The notes under the pieces: model-generated
Database searches by the model: none
What the model was told of the DNA's origin: nothing
Seen by the model: only the letters and a program-made list of their open reading frames with translations
Position numbers and translations under genes: made by a program
In this document: one piece after another, positions 7,217-16,396 of the stretch
Layout of the letters: every line of letters begins with the position of its first letter
Position numbering within the stretch: the first letter of the stretch is position 1
NCBI RefSeq assembly: GCF_014193255.1
Contig: NZ_JACHZB010000011.1
Span: 1-64,000, forward strand
Source of the DNA: Rhizobium sp. BK196
Lineage (GTDB): Bacteria > Pseudomonadota > Alphaproteobacteria > Rhizobiales > Rhizobiaceae
Direction of reading: 5' to 3'
Length of the DNA stretch: 64,000 nt

Positions 7217-9388
7217 TCAGGCGGTCTGCTTTGCCTTGAGCTCGATTCGACGGCGATGCAGGACAGGCTCGGTGTAGCCATTCGGCTGCTCCCTGCCCTT
7301 CAGGACCAGATCGAGTGCCGCCTGGAAGGCGATCGAATCATCGAAATGTCCGGCCATCTGTATGTAGGCCGAATCGCCGGCATTCTGCCGGTCGACGACG
7401 GCGGCCATGCGCTTCATGGTTTCGACGATCTGCTCCTTAGTGACGATCTTGTGGTGCAGCCAGTTCGCCATGTGCTGGGCGGAAATCCGCAGCGTCGCAC
7501 GGTCTTCCATGAGGCCGACATTATTGATGTCAGGCACCTTGGAGCAACCAATGCCCTGGTCGACCCAACGCACGACATAACCCAGAATGCCCTGAGCATT
7601 GTTGTCGAGTTCACGCTGGATTTCTTCCGGCGTCCAGTTCGGACGTACAACGACCGGCACCGAGAGGATATCGGATAGCTTGGCGCGGGTGCGATCCATC
7701 AGCCCTTCCTGCACCTTGGCGACATCGATCTGGTGATAGTGTGTGGCATGCAGAGTGGCCGCCGTCGGCGACGGCACCCATGCGGTGTTAGCCCCGGCCT
7801 TCGGATGGGCGATCTTCTGCTCCAGCATCGCGGCCATAAGATCCGGCATGGCCCACATGCCCTTGCCGATCTGCGCGTGGCCGGAGAGGCCGCATTGGAG
7901 ACCGATATCGACGTTCCAGTTTTCGTAGGCGCCGATCCAGGCGGCCTGCTTCATGTCGCCTTTGCGGATCATCGGGCCCGCTTCCATAGAAGTGTGGATT
8001 TCATCGCCTGTGCGATCGAGGAAGCCCGTGTTGATGAAGACGACCCGTTCGCGGGCAGCGCGGATGCATTCCTTGAGATTGACCGTCGTGCGGCGCTCCT
8101 CGTCCATGATGCCCATCTTAATGGTGTTGCGTGTCATGCCGAGGGCATCTTCGACGCGTGAGAAGATCTCGACGGCGAAGGCGACCTCTTCCGGCCCATG
8201 CATCTTCGGCTTAACCACATACATGGAGCCGGCGCGCGAATTCTTGCGGCGGCCGGAGGCGCCGACATCGTAAAGCGCGATAAGGCCGGTGATCATGGCA
8301 TCCATGATGCCTTCCGGCACCTCGTTGCCGTCGTAATCGACGATCGCCGGATTGGTCATGAGGTGCCCGACATTGCGCACCAGCATCAGAGAGCGGCGGT
8401 GCAGTTCGAAGGTCTCACCGCCCGGCGCTGTATAAGCGATATCGGGATTGAGCTTGCGGGTGAAAGTGGAGCTGCCCTTCGTCACTTCCTCCTGCAGGTC
8501 GCCCTTCATGAGGCCGAGCCAATTGCGGTAGACGGCGACCTTGTCCTCCGCATCGACGGCTGCAACGGAATCCTCACAGTCCATGATCGTGGTGATGGCA
8601 GATTCCAACCAGACGTCGGAAATATGGGCCGGATCGGTCTTGCCGATCGGGGTCGAGGCATCGAGCACGATTTCGATATGGATGCCGTTATTCTTCAGGA
8701 GAATATGGGTCGGCGCGTTCGCATCGCCGCGATAGCCGGCGAAATGCCCAGCATCTTTCAGCGCCAGTGCTTTGCCATCGACGGCAGCAACCGTAAGAGC
8801 GGCATTCCTGACGGCGAAGGAACCGACATTTTTCCAGGAGCCACCCTCGAGGGGAACAGCAGAATCGAGAAAATTGCGGACCCAGGCGATGACTTTCTCG
8901 CCGCGCTTCGGATTGTAGCCCTTGCCCTTTTCCGCGCCGTCCGTTTCCGGGATGGCATCGGTGCCATAGAGCGCGTCATAGAGCGAACCCCAGCGAGCGT
9001 TGGCAGCGTTCAGCGCGTAGCGGGCATTCATGACGGGAACGACGAGCTGCGGGCCGGCGATAGAGGCGATCTCGGCGTCGACATTGGCAGTCGAAACCTG
9101 AAAATCCGGCCCCTCAGGCAAGAGATAGCCGATCTCCTTCAAGAAGGACTGATAGGCGTCCATATCCGTCGGTGCGCCGTTCCGGCGATACCAGTCGTCG
9201 ATCTTTGCCTGCAGCTGGTCGCGCTTCAAAAGCAGCGCGCGGTTCTTCGGCGCCAGATCATGTACGATCGCCGCGAAATCGGCGAAGAACTTGTCCGCAT
9301 CGATGGTGAGGCCCGGCAATGTCTCCTTCACGAGGAAATCATGAAGGACGGGTTCGATGAAGAGACCATTCTTTTCAATGCGGCTCAT
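7217..9388 (-). CDS. glcB: Malate synthase G
   Basis: A 723-residue isoform G malate synthase, condensing glyoxylate with acetyl-CoA to malate in the glyoxylate shunt. Recognisable segments are ESAITTIMDCEDSVAAVDA, GSMYVVKPKMHGP, the acidic catalytic region GIMDEERRTTVNLK, and NTAWVPSPTAATLHATHYH near the C-terminus. The frame is open 19 codons further upstream, but ATG 9388 has AAGGGAG eight bases ahead and gives exactly the usual family length. Monocistronic, ending at the shared terminator; isocitrate lyase is not in this window. Confidence 0.96.
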   Translation of the reverse strand: MSRIEKNGLFIEPVLHDFLVKETLPGLTIDADKFFADFAAIVHDLAPKNRALLLKRDQLQAKIDDWYRRNGAPTDMDAYQSFLKEIGYLLPEGPDFQVSTANVDAEIASIAGPQLVVPVMNARYALNAANARWGSLYDALYGTDAIPETDGAEKGKGYNPKRGEKVIAWVRNFLDSAVPLEGGSWKNVGSFAVRNAALTVAAVDGKALALKDAGHFAGYRGDANAPTHILLKNNGIHIEIVLDASTPIGKTDPAHISDVWLESAITTIMDCEDSVAAVDAEDKVAVYRNWLGLMKGDLQEEVTKGSSTFTRKLNPDIAYTAPGGETFELHRRSLMLVRNVGHLMTNPAIVDYDGNEVPEGIMDAMITGLIALYDVGASGRRKNSRAGSMYVVKPKMHGPEEVAFAVEIFSRVEDALGMTRNTIKMGIMDEERRTTVNLKECIRAARERVVFINTGFLDRTGDEIHTSMEAGPMIRKGDMKQAAWIGAYENWNVDIGLQCGLSGHAQIGKGMWAMPDLMAAMLEQKIAHPKAGANTAWVPSPTAATLHATHYHQIDVAKVQEGLMDRTRAKLSDILSVPVVVRPNWTPEEIQRELDNNAQGILGYVVRWVDQGIGCSKVPDINNVGLMEDRATLRISAQHMANWLHHKIVTKEQIVETMKRMAAVVDRQNAGDSAYIQMAGHFDDSIAFQAALDLVLKGREQPNGYTEPVLHRRRIELKAKQTA

Positions 9389-9476
9389 GCGGTGTCTCCC
9401 TTGCTGTAGCAGCTTTTTCATGCTGCCACTTTGCCCGGCTTTCATTCACAGTCAATTCAGCAACAATTCGAAAGAT

Positions 9477-10895
9477 TTATGCAGGTTTGGAAACAGTCCG
9501 GCGGGTCACGCGCATCGGCAGGCCGTTTTGCGGCTGCGTCGTCAGCTTCTGCACCGGCCAGGGATTCGTCTGATCGGTCGAATCGAAACGATAGTCCTGC
9601 ATCAGGACGGCCAGTGCGATAACCGCCTCCTGAAGCGCAAAGGTGGCGCCGATGCAGACGCGCGGACCGGCGCCGAAGGGCAAGAACTGGAAACGGCCAA
9701 TGGAAGCACGGTTTTCCGGCAGAAATCGCTCCGGCATATAGGCGCGCGGCCGATCCCAATGGAGCTCATGGCGATGCAGCGTCCAGGGCATGACGAGCAC
9801 GGTAACGCCAGCTTCGATTTCGACACGCTCGCCCTTGGGACTGGTCCAGGAATCATCTGCGATGGCAGCGCGATTGATCGAAGGGGCTGGCGGATAAAGG
9901 CGGAGTGCCTCTTCGAAGGCGGCGCGGGTCTGAGGCATCAGATCCGGCCATTCGACCGGTTCCGCGCCTGACGCGAGGATCCGGTCGATCTCCTCTTCCA
10001 TCGCCTCGCGGATATGCGGGCTGTTCGATACGCAGTAGAGCGTCCAGGCGAGCGCGCGGGCTGTGGTCTCATGGCCCGCACCAATGAAGGTCAGGATATT
10101 GTCCTCGATCTCCTCCTTCGTCAGGCCATCGGGACCGGCCTGCTCCAGCAGCAGGGTCAGGAAATCGTTTGGTGCCGTGCTGCGGTCGGCTTTCATCTTG
10201 GCAAGCCGCATATCCATGGTGTTGCGCACAATGGCTCGGAATTTCTCCAGGACCTTCCGGCCGCCGATGCGTGTTACACGTGGAACCCAGGACGGCGCAC
10301 GCAGCAGATCCATCGGATCGACGCGGCCCATGCGATGCAGCAGCTCGTTAACATCATCGGCGAAGTGGCCGCTCGATGTGACGATCTCACCGGAAAATAA
10401 CGTGTCTGCGAGGATGGCGAAGGTCAGTTCCGTCATGTCGGTGCTGATATCGAAAATCGTGCCGGCCTCGCCGACATCGGCATATTTGCGGGCGTAGTCT
10501 TCCGACTGGCGCAGCATCTGGCTGGCAAAGCCCTTGGCATGCCGGGGCGTGAAGACGGGGGCAACGGCCTTGCGCGAGCGTTTCCAAACCGAACCTTCTG
10601 CGGTCAGAAGACCGTCACGCAGGATCGGTCGCAGTACCAGCTGGCGGACGTCGGACATGCGGTAGTTATTGGCATTGTCGACCAACACGTGCTTGATCAG
10701 CCCAGGATCGTTGACGATCAGCGTTCTCTGGCCGAAGAAATTGGTGTGGATCCACGGCAGCGTATAGGAAGGCTCACCCCAGAGCTCGAGCGGATTGCGG
10801 AAAATGATCCTGATGATCTCGAGCCGAGACGGCGGCACGGTGCGCGGCAGCGGTGCCGGCGGAACGAAGGGGTCTGGACGCATGTCCATGAGCAT
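9477..10895 (-). CDS. Cytochrome P450
   Basis: A 472-residue soluble P450 with no membrane anchor. The I-helix oxygen-activation motif is AGHETT (about residue 284). The K-helix ExxR is EEALRLYPP. The heme loop is FGAGPRVCIG with axial Cys414. These fix the fold and monooxygenase chemistry; the substrate is unknown and no ferredoxin or reductase gene is adjacent. Three nearby ATGs (codons 1, 3 and 5) are possible starts; GAAAGG sits just ahead of the first. The neighbouring DUF1402 gene ends 42 bases upstream of it, so the two may be co-transcribed. Confidence 0.93.
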   Translation of the reverse strand: MLMDMRPDPFVPPAPLPRTVPPSRLEIIRIIFRNPLELWGEPSYTLPWIHTNFFGQRTLIVNDPGLIKHVLVDNANNYRMSDVRQLVLRPILRDGLLTAEGSVWKRSRKAVAPVFTPRHAKGFASQMLRQSEDYARKYADVGEAGTIFDISTDMTELTFAILADTLFSGEIVTSSGHFADDVNELLHRMGRVDPMDLLRAPSWVPRVTRIGGRKVLEKFRAIVRNTMDMRLAKMKADRSTAPNDFLTLLLEQAGPDGLTKEEIEDNILTFIGAGHETTARALAWTLYCVSNSPHIREAMEEEIDRILASGAEPVEWPDLMPQTRAAFEEALRLYPPAPSINRAAIADDSWTSPKGERVEIEAGVTVLVMPWTLHRHELHWDRPRAYMPERFLPENRASIGRFQFLPFGAGPRVCIGATFALQEAVIALAVLMQDYRFDSTDQTNPWPVQKLTTQPQNGLPMRVTRRTVSKPA

Positions 10896-10937
10896 AGCCT
10901 TTCACGGGAGATATCGTCTTCCCGGCAGGCTTGAAGG

Positions 10938-11885
10938 TTAGAGCAGGCCCTTCAGCTCGTCCAGTTTGTCGTTGATCAGCCAGCCGTAATAATTCTCTTC
11001 CGGCCAGACCGTCGTGCCGGAGGAGCGGTTCCTGGCGGCAAGAGCTGCGGCGCGCTGGCGGGAATTGCCGACATTATAAAGGGTGGCTGTCACGCCCGGA
11101 TTGCCGGAGATATCCATGCCGGCGATCTCCTTATAGTCGTCAATCGATCTGCGGATCGAGGCGGCGACGAAAGCGAGCGAGATGTCCGGATCCATGATTG
11201 CCTTGTAGACCGAGCCGGCATTCTTCTCGTTCAGCTTCGGATAACCGGAAACGCGCGATACGAGATCTGATAGCATCAACGCCGTCAGCGGGTTGACCTG
11301 GCCAAGGCCGAAGGTCTGGCCTGCATAGAAGGGCTGGAAAAAGACAGCGCTGAAGCGGTTGTTCGGAAAGCTCTTTCCACCAACCGTTTTGCCACGGAAA
11401 TCACTTTCCCAGACATCCTCACGGCAGCTCCAGAGCGTGTAGGAATCGCTCTTGCCGTTGCAGGCGGCAAATTGCGGCCGGTCGACGAAATCGTCGACGC
11501 TCTCGCCATCATAGGCGAAACGGAAGCTCTGGCCGGCATAGGAAGCAGCCTTCACATAATAGGCCTGAAGGCGGTCATAGGCATCGACATTATAAGTATG
11601 TTCGCCGACGATCGCGCCGATCACATGAATAGGATTGATGCCGTAGGCGTTCGAAACCTTCTTGATCTTGCCCAGGAGCTCGTGGTCGGTCGACAGGAGG
11701 TCGTAAACCTTCTCATATTTGACATCAAAGGTCGTCTTCGTGCCCTTGGTGCGGCGGACCGAAGCGCCTGGAATATCCGGCTGCTCGGCATGACGGTTTC
11801 CGGGCGGAACAGCCTGCGCCGCAAGCGCAGGAACCGAGCCCGCAATGGTCATGGCAATCACAAGGCTTGTCAAAAGGCGTCGCAC
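10938..11885 (-). CDS. DUF1402 family exported protein
   Basis: A 315-residue protein of unknown function matching the DUF1402 family of rhizobia. It has a classic signal peptide (LLTSLVIAMTIAGSVPALA), so it is probably periplasmic. The mature part contains YGINPIHVIGAIVGEHTYN and GLGQVNPLTALMLSDLVSR, which recall a lysozyme-like transglycosylase fold (Glu, then a GxGQ motif), but this is only a resemblance. I chose GTG 11885, with GGGAAAG ahead, because the longer frame (to 11972) has no signal peptide at its end and runs into the hslU terminator. Confidence 0.75.
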   Translation of the reverse strand: MRRLLTSLVIAMTIAGSVPALAAQAVPPGNRHAEQPDIPGASVRRTKGTKTTFDVKYEKVYDLLSTDHELLGKIKKVSNAYGINPIHVIGAIVGEHTYNVDAYDRLQAYYVKAASYAGQSFRFAYDGESVDDFVDRPQFAACNGKSDSYTLWSCREDVWESDFRGKTVGGKSFPNNRFSAVFFQPFYAGQTFGLGQVNPLTALMLSDLVSRVSGYPKLNEKNAGSVYKAIMDPDISLAFVAASIRRSIDDYKEIAGMDISGNPGVTATLYNVGNSRQRAAALAARNRSSGTTVWPEENYYGWLINDKLDELKGLL

Positions 11886-11962
11886 GATCGGCTTTCCCGT
11901 CTTTCCCTGTCGTCTACATGTCGCGGCTGACTGGACCAGAATCTTGTCCGAATAAAGCCGTA

Positions 11963-12006
11963 CAAAAAACAAAGCGGGCCTTTCACTAAAAAGTAAAAGG
12001 CCCGCT
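11963..12006 (-). terminator. Rho-independent terminator downstream of hslU
   Basis: AGCGGGCCTTT and AAAGGCCCGCT form a perfect 11-bp stem (11973-12006). On the minus strand it is followed by a T-rich run (complement of 11963-11972). It ends the hslV-acetyltransferase-hslU transcript. The flank 12007-12072 holds nothing else recognisable. Confidence 0.88.
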
Positions 12007-12072
12007 GTCGAGAGTTCAGATCGTCAAAGTTTCTGCGTTATCTGCGCAAAGACAGGAACCGATGTTTCCCGA

Positions 12073-13380
12073 TCACAGGATGAAGCGCGACAGGTCGGTA
12101 TTCTGGGCGAGATCGCCGACATGCTCGCGCACGTAAGCGGCATCGATCTTCACGTCACTGCCAGCGCGATCCGGTGCGTTGTACGAAATATCGTCCAGCA
12201 CCCGTTCCATGACCGTCTGCAGACGGCGTGCGCCGATATTTTCGACAGACGAGTTCAGATGGACGGCGACATCGGCGAGAGCATCGATCGCGTCATCGGT
12301 GAAATCGAGTGTCAAGCTTTCCGTTTCCATCAGCGCCTTGTACTGGCGGATGAGGCTTGCCTCGGTTTCCGTCAGAATGCGGCGGAAGTCTTCCTTGTTC
12401 AGCGGACGAAGCTCGACGCGGATCGGCAAGCGGCCCTGCAATTCGGGCAGCAGGTCCGACGGCTTAGAAACATGGAAGGCGCCCGAGGCAATGAAGAGGA
12501 TGTGATCCGTCTTTACCGGGCCGTACTTCGTTGAAACCGTCGTGCCTTCCACCAGCGGCAGCAGGTCGCGTTGGACGCCTTCGCGGGAAACGCCGGCACC
12601 AACACCGCCATCGCGAGCGGCGATCTTGTCGATTTCGTCGAGAAAGACGATGCCGTCGTTCTCGACCGAGCGAACGGCTTCGCGCTGGATGACCTCGTTG
12701 TCGATCAGCTTGTCGGACTCATCACGGATGAGGTCCGTGTAAGAGGCCTTCACTGTGGTACGGACCTTCTTGGTGCGTCCACCCATCGCCTTGCCAAACA
12801 TTTCCGACAGGTTCAGCACGCCGATATTGGCGCCTGGCATGCCGGGGATGTCGAATCCGCCAATGCCCGAGCCGGTATCGGCCACTTCGATATCGATTTC
12901 CTTATCGTCGAGTTCGCCGTTGCGCAGCTTCTTGCGGAAACTCTCGCGCGTCGCAGGCGAGGCTGTCGCACCGACCAACGCATCAAGAACACGTTCTTCA
13001 GCGCTCATATGCGCCTTGGCCTGAACTTCGCTGCGCTTCTTTTCACGCACCAGGCCGATGCCAACCTCGACGAGATCTCGGATGATCTGCTCGACATCGC
13101 GGCCGACATAACCGACTTCGGTGAATTTGGTGGCCTCAACCTTGATGAAAGGCGCGCCGGCGAGCTTGGCGAGGCGGCGAGAGATTTCCGTCTTGCCGAC
13201 GCCGGTCGGACCTATCATCAGGATGTTCTTCGGCATGACTTCATCGCGCAGGCTCGGATCGAGCTGTTGGCGACGCCAGCGATTGCGGAGCGCGATCGCC
13301 ACGGCACGCTTGGCCTCGTGCTGGCCGATAATGTAGCGGTCGAGTTCGGAAACGATCTCGCGGGGGGAAAAAGTGGTCAT
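12073..13380 (-). CDS. hslU: HslU, ATPase subunit of the HslUV protease
   Basis: A 435-residue AAA+ unfoldase. Walker A is GPTGVGKTEISRR (about residue 57), Walker B is GIVFLDEIDKIA, and the arginine-finger and sensor-2 region is VENIGARRLQTVMERVL. The pore motif GYVGRDVEQ is intact, and the HslV-activating C-terminus ends LSRFIL. The charged insert (I-domain, about residues 110-240) is present. It pairs with HslV (13877-14401) to degrade misfolded proteins in the cytosol. Its ATG overlaps the stop of the acetyltransferase gene by 4 bases, implying translational coupling. Confidence 0.97.
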   Translation of the reverse strand: MTTFSPREIVSELDRYIIGQHEAKRAVAIALRNRWRRQQLDPSLRDEVMPKNILMIGPTGVGKTEISRRLAKLAGAPFIKVEATKFTEVGYVGRDVEQIIRDLVEVGIGLVREKKRSEVQAKAHMSAEERVLDALVGATASPATRESFRKKLRNGELDDKEIDIEVADTGSGIGGFDIPGMPGANIGVLNLSEMFGKAMGGRTKKVRTTVKASYTDLIRDESDKLIDNEVIQREAVRSVENDGIVFLDEIDKIAARDGGVGAGVSREGVQRDLLPLVEGTTVSTKYGPVKTDHILFIASGAFHVSKPSDLLPELQGRLPIRVELRPLNKEDFRRILTETEASLIRQYKALMETESLTLDFTDDAIDALADVAVHLNSSVENIGARRLQTVMERVLDDISYNAPDRAGSDVKIDAAYVREHVGDLAQNTDLSRFIL

Positions 13381-13880
13381 TGTCTGTTATTCTCCTGGCG
13401 GTCCAGGGCCATCAGAAGCGCCCGGCCGTAATTCGTAGTAGTTTCGCCAAGTCTTTGAAAGCCTGCCTTGGTATAGGCTCTGATTGCGAAGACATTGTCC
13501 GGATGCGGATCGACCAGAACGCGGTTCTTGCCTCTGTTGAAAAGCGTCTGGCAAAAGTGCGCCATGAAAGCCGGGCCGTGACCCTTTCCTAGAAGCGCTT
13601 CGACGCCGATAAACTGATCGATGCCACAGGTGCCGTCCGGCTGACCGTCCAGTGCAGCATCGTCTTCATCATCGAGATCCGCCACCTGAATGAAGGCAAA
13701 ATCCCTGCCCTCAAGCGTCACGATATAGGGTTCGACCGTTGGATCGCGCAGATGCTCCTCGATTGAGGCCAGTGCCTCTTCCGGCTCGCTCCACCAGCGG
13801 CGGACATGAGGCTCCTCAAGCCATTCGGCCAGGAGCGGCAGATCAGCCACCGTGACGGGACGGAAGACATAGTCCGTCAT
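13377..13880 (-). CDS. GNAT acetyltransferase, AAC(6')-like, between hslV and hslU
   Basis: A 167-residue GCN5-related acetyltransferase. The start (FRPVTVADLPLLAEWLEEPHVRRWW) and the Asp/Glu-rich middle resemble the AAC(6')-Ib type. The acetyl-CoA region is GIDQFIGVEALLGKGHGPAF, and the end VDPHPDNVFAIRAYTKAGF is the family's C-terminal signature. The substrate is unknown: aminoglycoside, siderophore intermediate or protein are all possible. It overlaps hslV by 4 bases at its start and hslU by 4 bases at its end, so all three are translated from one message. Confidence 0.88.
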   Translation of the reverse strand: MTDYVFRPVTVADLPLLAEWLEEPHVRRWWSEPEEALASIEEHLRDPTVEPYIVTLEGRDFAFIQVADLDDEDDAALDGQPDGTCGIDQFIGVEALLGKGHGPAFMAHFCQTLFNRGKNRVLVDPHPDNVFAIRAYTKAGFQRLGETTTNYGRALLMALDRQENNRQ

Positions 13881-14401
13881 TCCGAATCCAGCGTTTCCAC
13901 GATGACATTGTGGTTCGTGTAGACGCAGATGTCGGCCGCGATATCCAATGCCCGGCGGGCAATGTCTTCGGCGGACTTATCTGTGTCGCCCAGCGCAAGA
14001 GCTGCAGCAAGCGCGAAATTACCGCCCGAACCAATGGCCGCAACGCCGTGCTCGGGTTCCAGTACGTCCCCGTTACCGGTGATGGCGAGAGTCACCGACT
14101 TATCGGCAACCAGCATCATGGCTTCGAGATTGCGCAGGTAACGATCGGTGCGCCAATCCTTGGCGAGCTCGACGGCGGCGCGCATCAGCTGGCCCGGATA
14201 CTGCTCCAGCTTCTTTTCGAGCCTTTCCAGAAGGGTGAAGGCATCAGCGGTAGCGCCGGCAAACCCAGCGATCACCTCGCCCTTACCGATGCGGCGGACC
14301 TTGCGCGCATTACCCTTCATGACGGTCTGACCAAGGCTGACTTGGCCATCGCCAGCCACCACGACCTTGCCGCCTTTTCGAACTGTAATAATTGTCGTCA
14401 T
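13877..14401 (-). CDS. hslV: HslV, peptidase subunit of the HslUV protease
   Basis: A 174-residue proteasome-beta-type peptidase. After Met removal the chain begins TTIITVRKGG, giving the catalytic N-terminal threonine. GDGQVSLGQTVMKGNARKVRR and AGFAGATADAFTLLERLE are family hallmarks, and GSGGNFALAAALAL follows. The frame is open far upstream (to 15079), but only ATG 14401 leaves the threonine next to Met; CAGGTG lies ahead of it. It is the first gene of a three-gene unit with the acetyltransferase and hslU. The divergent gap to hisB (14402-14578) must carry promoters both ways, but I cannot assign them firmly. Confidence 0.96.
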   Translation of the reverse strand: MTTIITVRKGGKVVVAGDGQVSLGQTVMKGNARKVRRIGKGEVIAGFAGATADAFTLLERLEKKLEQYPGQLMRAAVELAKDWRTDRYLRNLEAMMLVADKSVTLAITGNGDVLEPEHGVAAIGSGGNFALAAALALGDTDKSAEDIARRALDIAADICVYTNHNVIVETLDSE

Positions 14402-14578
14402 CAAACACCTGTTGCCCCAACTCATGGGCGGTTCCAGCGGGCCGAACATCGGCCCGTTGAACCCTATGTAAGAGGGCCTGCGGAGATTGCAAATGGCGTG
14501 CCTTTTCTGCCCTCCGGCTTCTGGATATTTCGCAATCCGCCTGATAAGGAACCACCTTGATTTCAAGGAGAAAGCCAT

Positions 14579-15187
14579 ATGGCCGAGACCGCCGCAAGCC
14601 GAACGGGCAGTGTTTCCCGCAAGACCAACGAAACCTCCATTTCCGTTTCCGTCAATCTCGACGGCACCGGCAAATCGACGATTTCGACGGGCGTCGGCTT
14701 CTTCGACCATATGCTGGATCAGCTTTCGCGACATTCGCTGATCGATATGCAAATCGAGTCCAAGGGTGATCTTCATATCGACGACCATCACACGGTCGAG
14801 GATACCGGCATCGCCATCGGCCAGGCGATCGCCAAGGCGCTCGGCGACCGCCGCGGCATCACCCGCTATGCATCGATCGATCTCGCTATGGACGAGACGA
14901 TGACGAAGGCCGCCGTCGATCTCTCCGGCCGCCCCTTCCTCGTTTGGAACGTTTCCTTCAGCGCGCCGAAGATCGGCACTTTCGATACCGAACTGGTGCG
15001 TGAATTCTTTCAGGCGCTTGCCCAGAACGCCGGGATCACCCTGCATATTCTCAATCACTATGGTGCCAACAACCACCATATTGCAGAGACGTGCTTCAAG
15101 GCCGTCGCTCGCGTTCTGCGCACGGCGACAGAGATCGATCCGCGGCAGACGGGCCGTGTTCCCTCGACCAAGGGCACGCTCGCCTGA
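14579..15187 (+). CDS. hisB: Imidazoleglycerol-phosphate dehydratase HisB
   Basis: A 202-residue monofunctional dehydratase catalysing the sixth step of histidine synthesis. Metal-binding motifs are visible: FFDHMLDQLSRHS, DDHHTVEDTGIAIGQ and HYGANNHHIAETCFKA. There is no fused histidinol phosphatase domain, unlike E. coli HisB. ATG 14579 has CAAGGAG ahead. It is the first gene of the plus-strand cluster with hisH, hisA, hisF, hisE and coaA. Confidence 0.97.
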   Translation: MAETAASRTGSVSRKTNETSISVSVNLDGTGKSTISTGVGFFDHMLDQLSRHSLIDMQIESKGDLHIDDHHTVEDTGIAIGQAIAKALGDRRGITRYASIDLAMDETMTKAAVDLSGRPFLVWNVSFSAPKIGTFDTELVREFFQALAQNAGITLHILNHYGANNHHIAETCFKAVARVLRTATEIDPRQTGRVPSTKGTLA

Positions 15188-15207
15188 GCCCCATCAGGGA
15201 GCGTCAG

Positions 15208-15678
15208 ATGGCATCCAGCTACGTTTTTCTTGTTCCGCCTGATGGTCAGCGCGAGGACACGCGCACGATCCGTGACGGTTTCTCGTGGCTTGCTTTCCTC
15301 TTTCCCTGGATCTGGCTGCTTGCGCATCGCCTCTGGCTTCATGCGATCATTGCGTTCGCGCTGCAGGCGATCGGCGGCGTGCTGGCAGAAGAACCAGGCT
15401 TCGGGCCGGCGGGTATGGCTCTCGCGTTTGGCGTCAACCTGCTCGTCGGGTTAGAAGGACAGAATTTCCGCATCCGCGGTCTCGCCTCCCGCGGCTGGCG
15501 CGAGGAGGCCGCGATCGGCGCTTCCTCGATCGATCTTGCGGAAGAGATCTATTTTTCCAACATCGAGACCGGCGCCGATTTGAAGGTGCCCGAATGGAAC
15601 CAGGCTTCCAGTCCGCAGACGCGGCCGGGTCATTCCACTTCGCTCGGTCTCTTCGGTTTTGACGGAGGGCGCAAATAA
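15208..15678 (+). CDS. DUF2628 membrane protein in the his cluster
   Basis: A 156-residue protein of unknown function. After a short polar start it has aromatic-rich membrane segments (FLFPWIWLLAHRLWLHAIIA, about residues 29-48, then GMALAFGVNLLVGLEG). The second half is soluble. The family name DUF2628 is from memory of similar proteins. ATG 15208 follows GGGAGCG; the frame is open further left but that part lies within hisB. It is 20 bases after hisB and overlaps hisH by one base, so it is evidently in the operon. Nothing links it to histidine synthesis chemically. Confidence 0.72.
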   Translation: MASSYVFLVPPDGQREDTRTIRDGFSWLAFLFPWIWLLAHRLWLHAIIAFALQAIGGVLAEEPGFGPAGMALAFGVNLLVGLEGQNFRIRGLASRGWREEAAIGASSIDLAEEIYFSNIETGADLKVPEWNQASSPQTRPGHSTSLGLFGFDGGRK

Positions 15679-16328
15679 TGCGCGTCGCGATTATCGACTA
15701 CGGCTCTGGCAATTTGCGCTCGGCCACCAAGGCTTTCGAACGCGCGGCCCGCGAAGCCGGCATCGAGGCCGAGATCAATTTGACCGACAAGGCGGAGATC
15801 GTTGCCGCGGCCGATCGGATCGTGCTTCCCGGCGTCGGCGCCTATGCCGATTGCCGCCGCGGGCTCGATGCCGTGCCCGGCATGACAGAAGCTTTGCTTG
15901 AGGGTGTGGAGAAGAAGGCGCGACCCTTCCTCGGCATTTGCGTCGGCATGCAGCTCATGTCCTCGCGCGGTCTCGAAAAGACGGTGACCCAAGGTTTCGG
16001 ATGGATTCCGGGTGACGTCGTCGAGATGACGCCCGCGGATCCCGAGCTGAAAATCCCGCAGATTGGCTGGAACACGCTCGACCTGAAATATGAGCACCCG
16101 CTTTTCGAGAGCATCCCGATCGGACCTGATGGCCTGCACGCCTATTTCGTGCATTCCTACCATCTGGCTGCCCAAAATGCCGGAGACGTCATTGCCACCA
16201 CCGACTATGGCGGGCCAATGACGGCCTTCGTAGGTCGGGACAATATGGCTGGTTCGCAGTTCCATCCGGAAAAGAGCCAGAAGCTCGGACTGGCGCTGAT
16301 CGCGAATTTCCTGCGCTGGGCGCCGTAA
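15678..16328 (+). CDS. hisH: Imidazole glycerol phosphate synthase glutaminase subunit HisH
   Basis: A 216-residue class I glutamine amidotransferase that supplies ammonia to HisF. It begins VAIIDYGSGNLRSA. The nucleophile elbow is LGICVGMQLM with the catalytic Cys near residue 85, and the His/Glu pair is in GSQFHPEKSQ near the C-terminus. Its ATG overlaps the stop of the DUF2628 gene. After it comes a 68-base gap with a TATAAG-like -10 (about 16359) that could be an internal promoter. Confidence 0.97.
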   Translation: MRVAIIDYGSGNLRSATKAFERAAREAGIEAEINLTDKAEIVAAADRIVLPGVGAYADCRRGLDAVPGMTEALLEGVEKKARPFLGICVGMQLMSSRGLEKTVTQGFGWIPGDVVEMTPADPELKIPQIGWNTLDLKYEHPLFESIPIGPDGLHAYFVHSYHLAAQNAGDVIATTDYGGPMTAFVGRDNMAGSQFHPEKSQKLGLALIANFLRWAP

Positions 16329-16396
16329 GGGCTGTCTTTTAATACGCGCGCCTTATTTCCCCTATAAGTGAAGAGGTTGATACAGGAGCGTGCTCA

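Noticed and set aside
8198..9409. Plus-strand 403-codon open frame opposite malate synthase
   Set aside because: It lies antisense to glcB, whose protein is full length with all motifs; the frame has no recognisable domain and arises from codon bias.
10272..10287. Third parS-like site TGTTACACGTGGAACC in the P450 gene
   Set aside because: It has three mismatches, two of them inside the conserved TTCACGTGAA core, and lies in an ordinary coding stretch.
13877..15079. HslV extended to 400 codons
   Set aside because: An N-terminal extension would bury the catalytic threonine and overlaps the antisense of hisB; ATG 14401 is the proper start.
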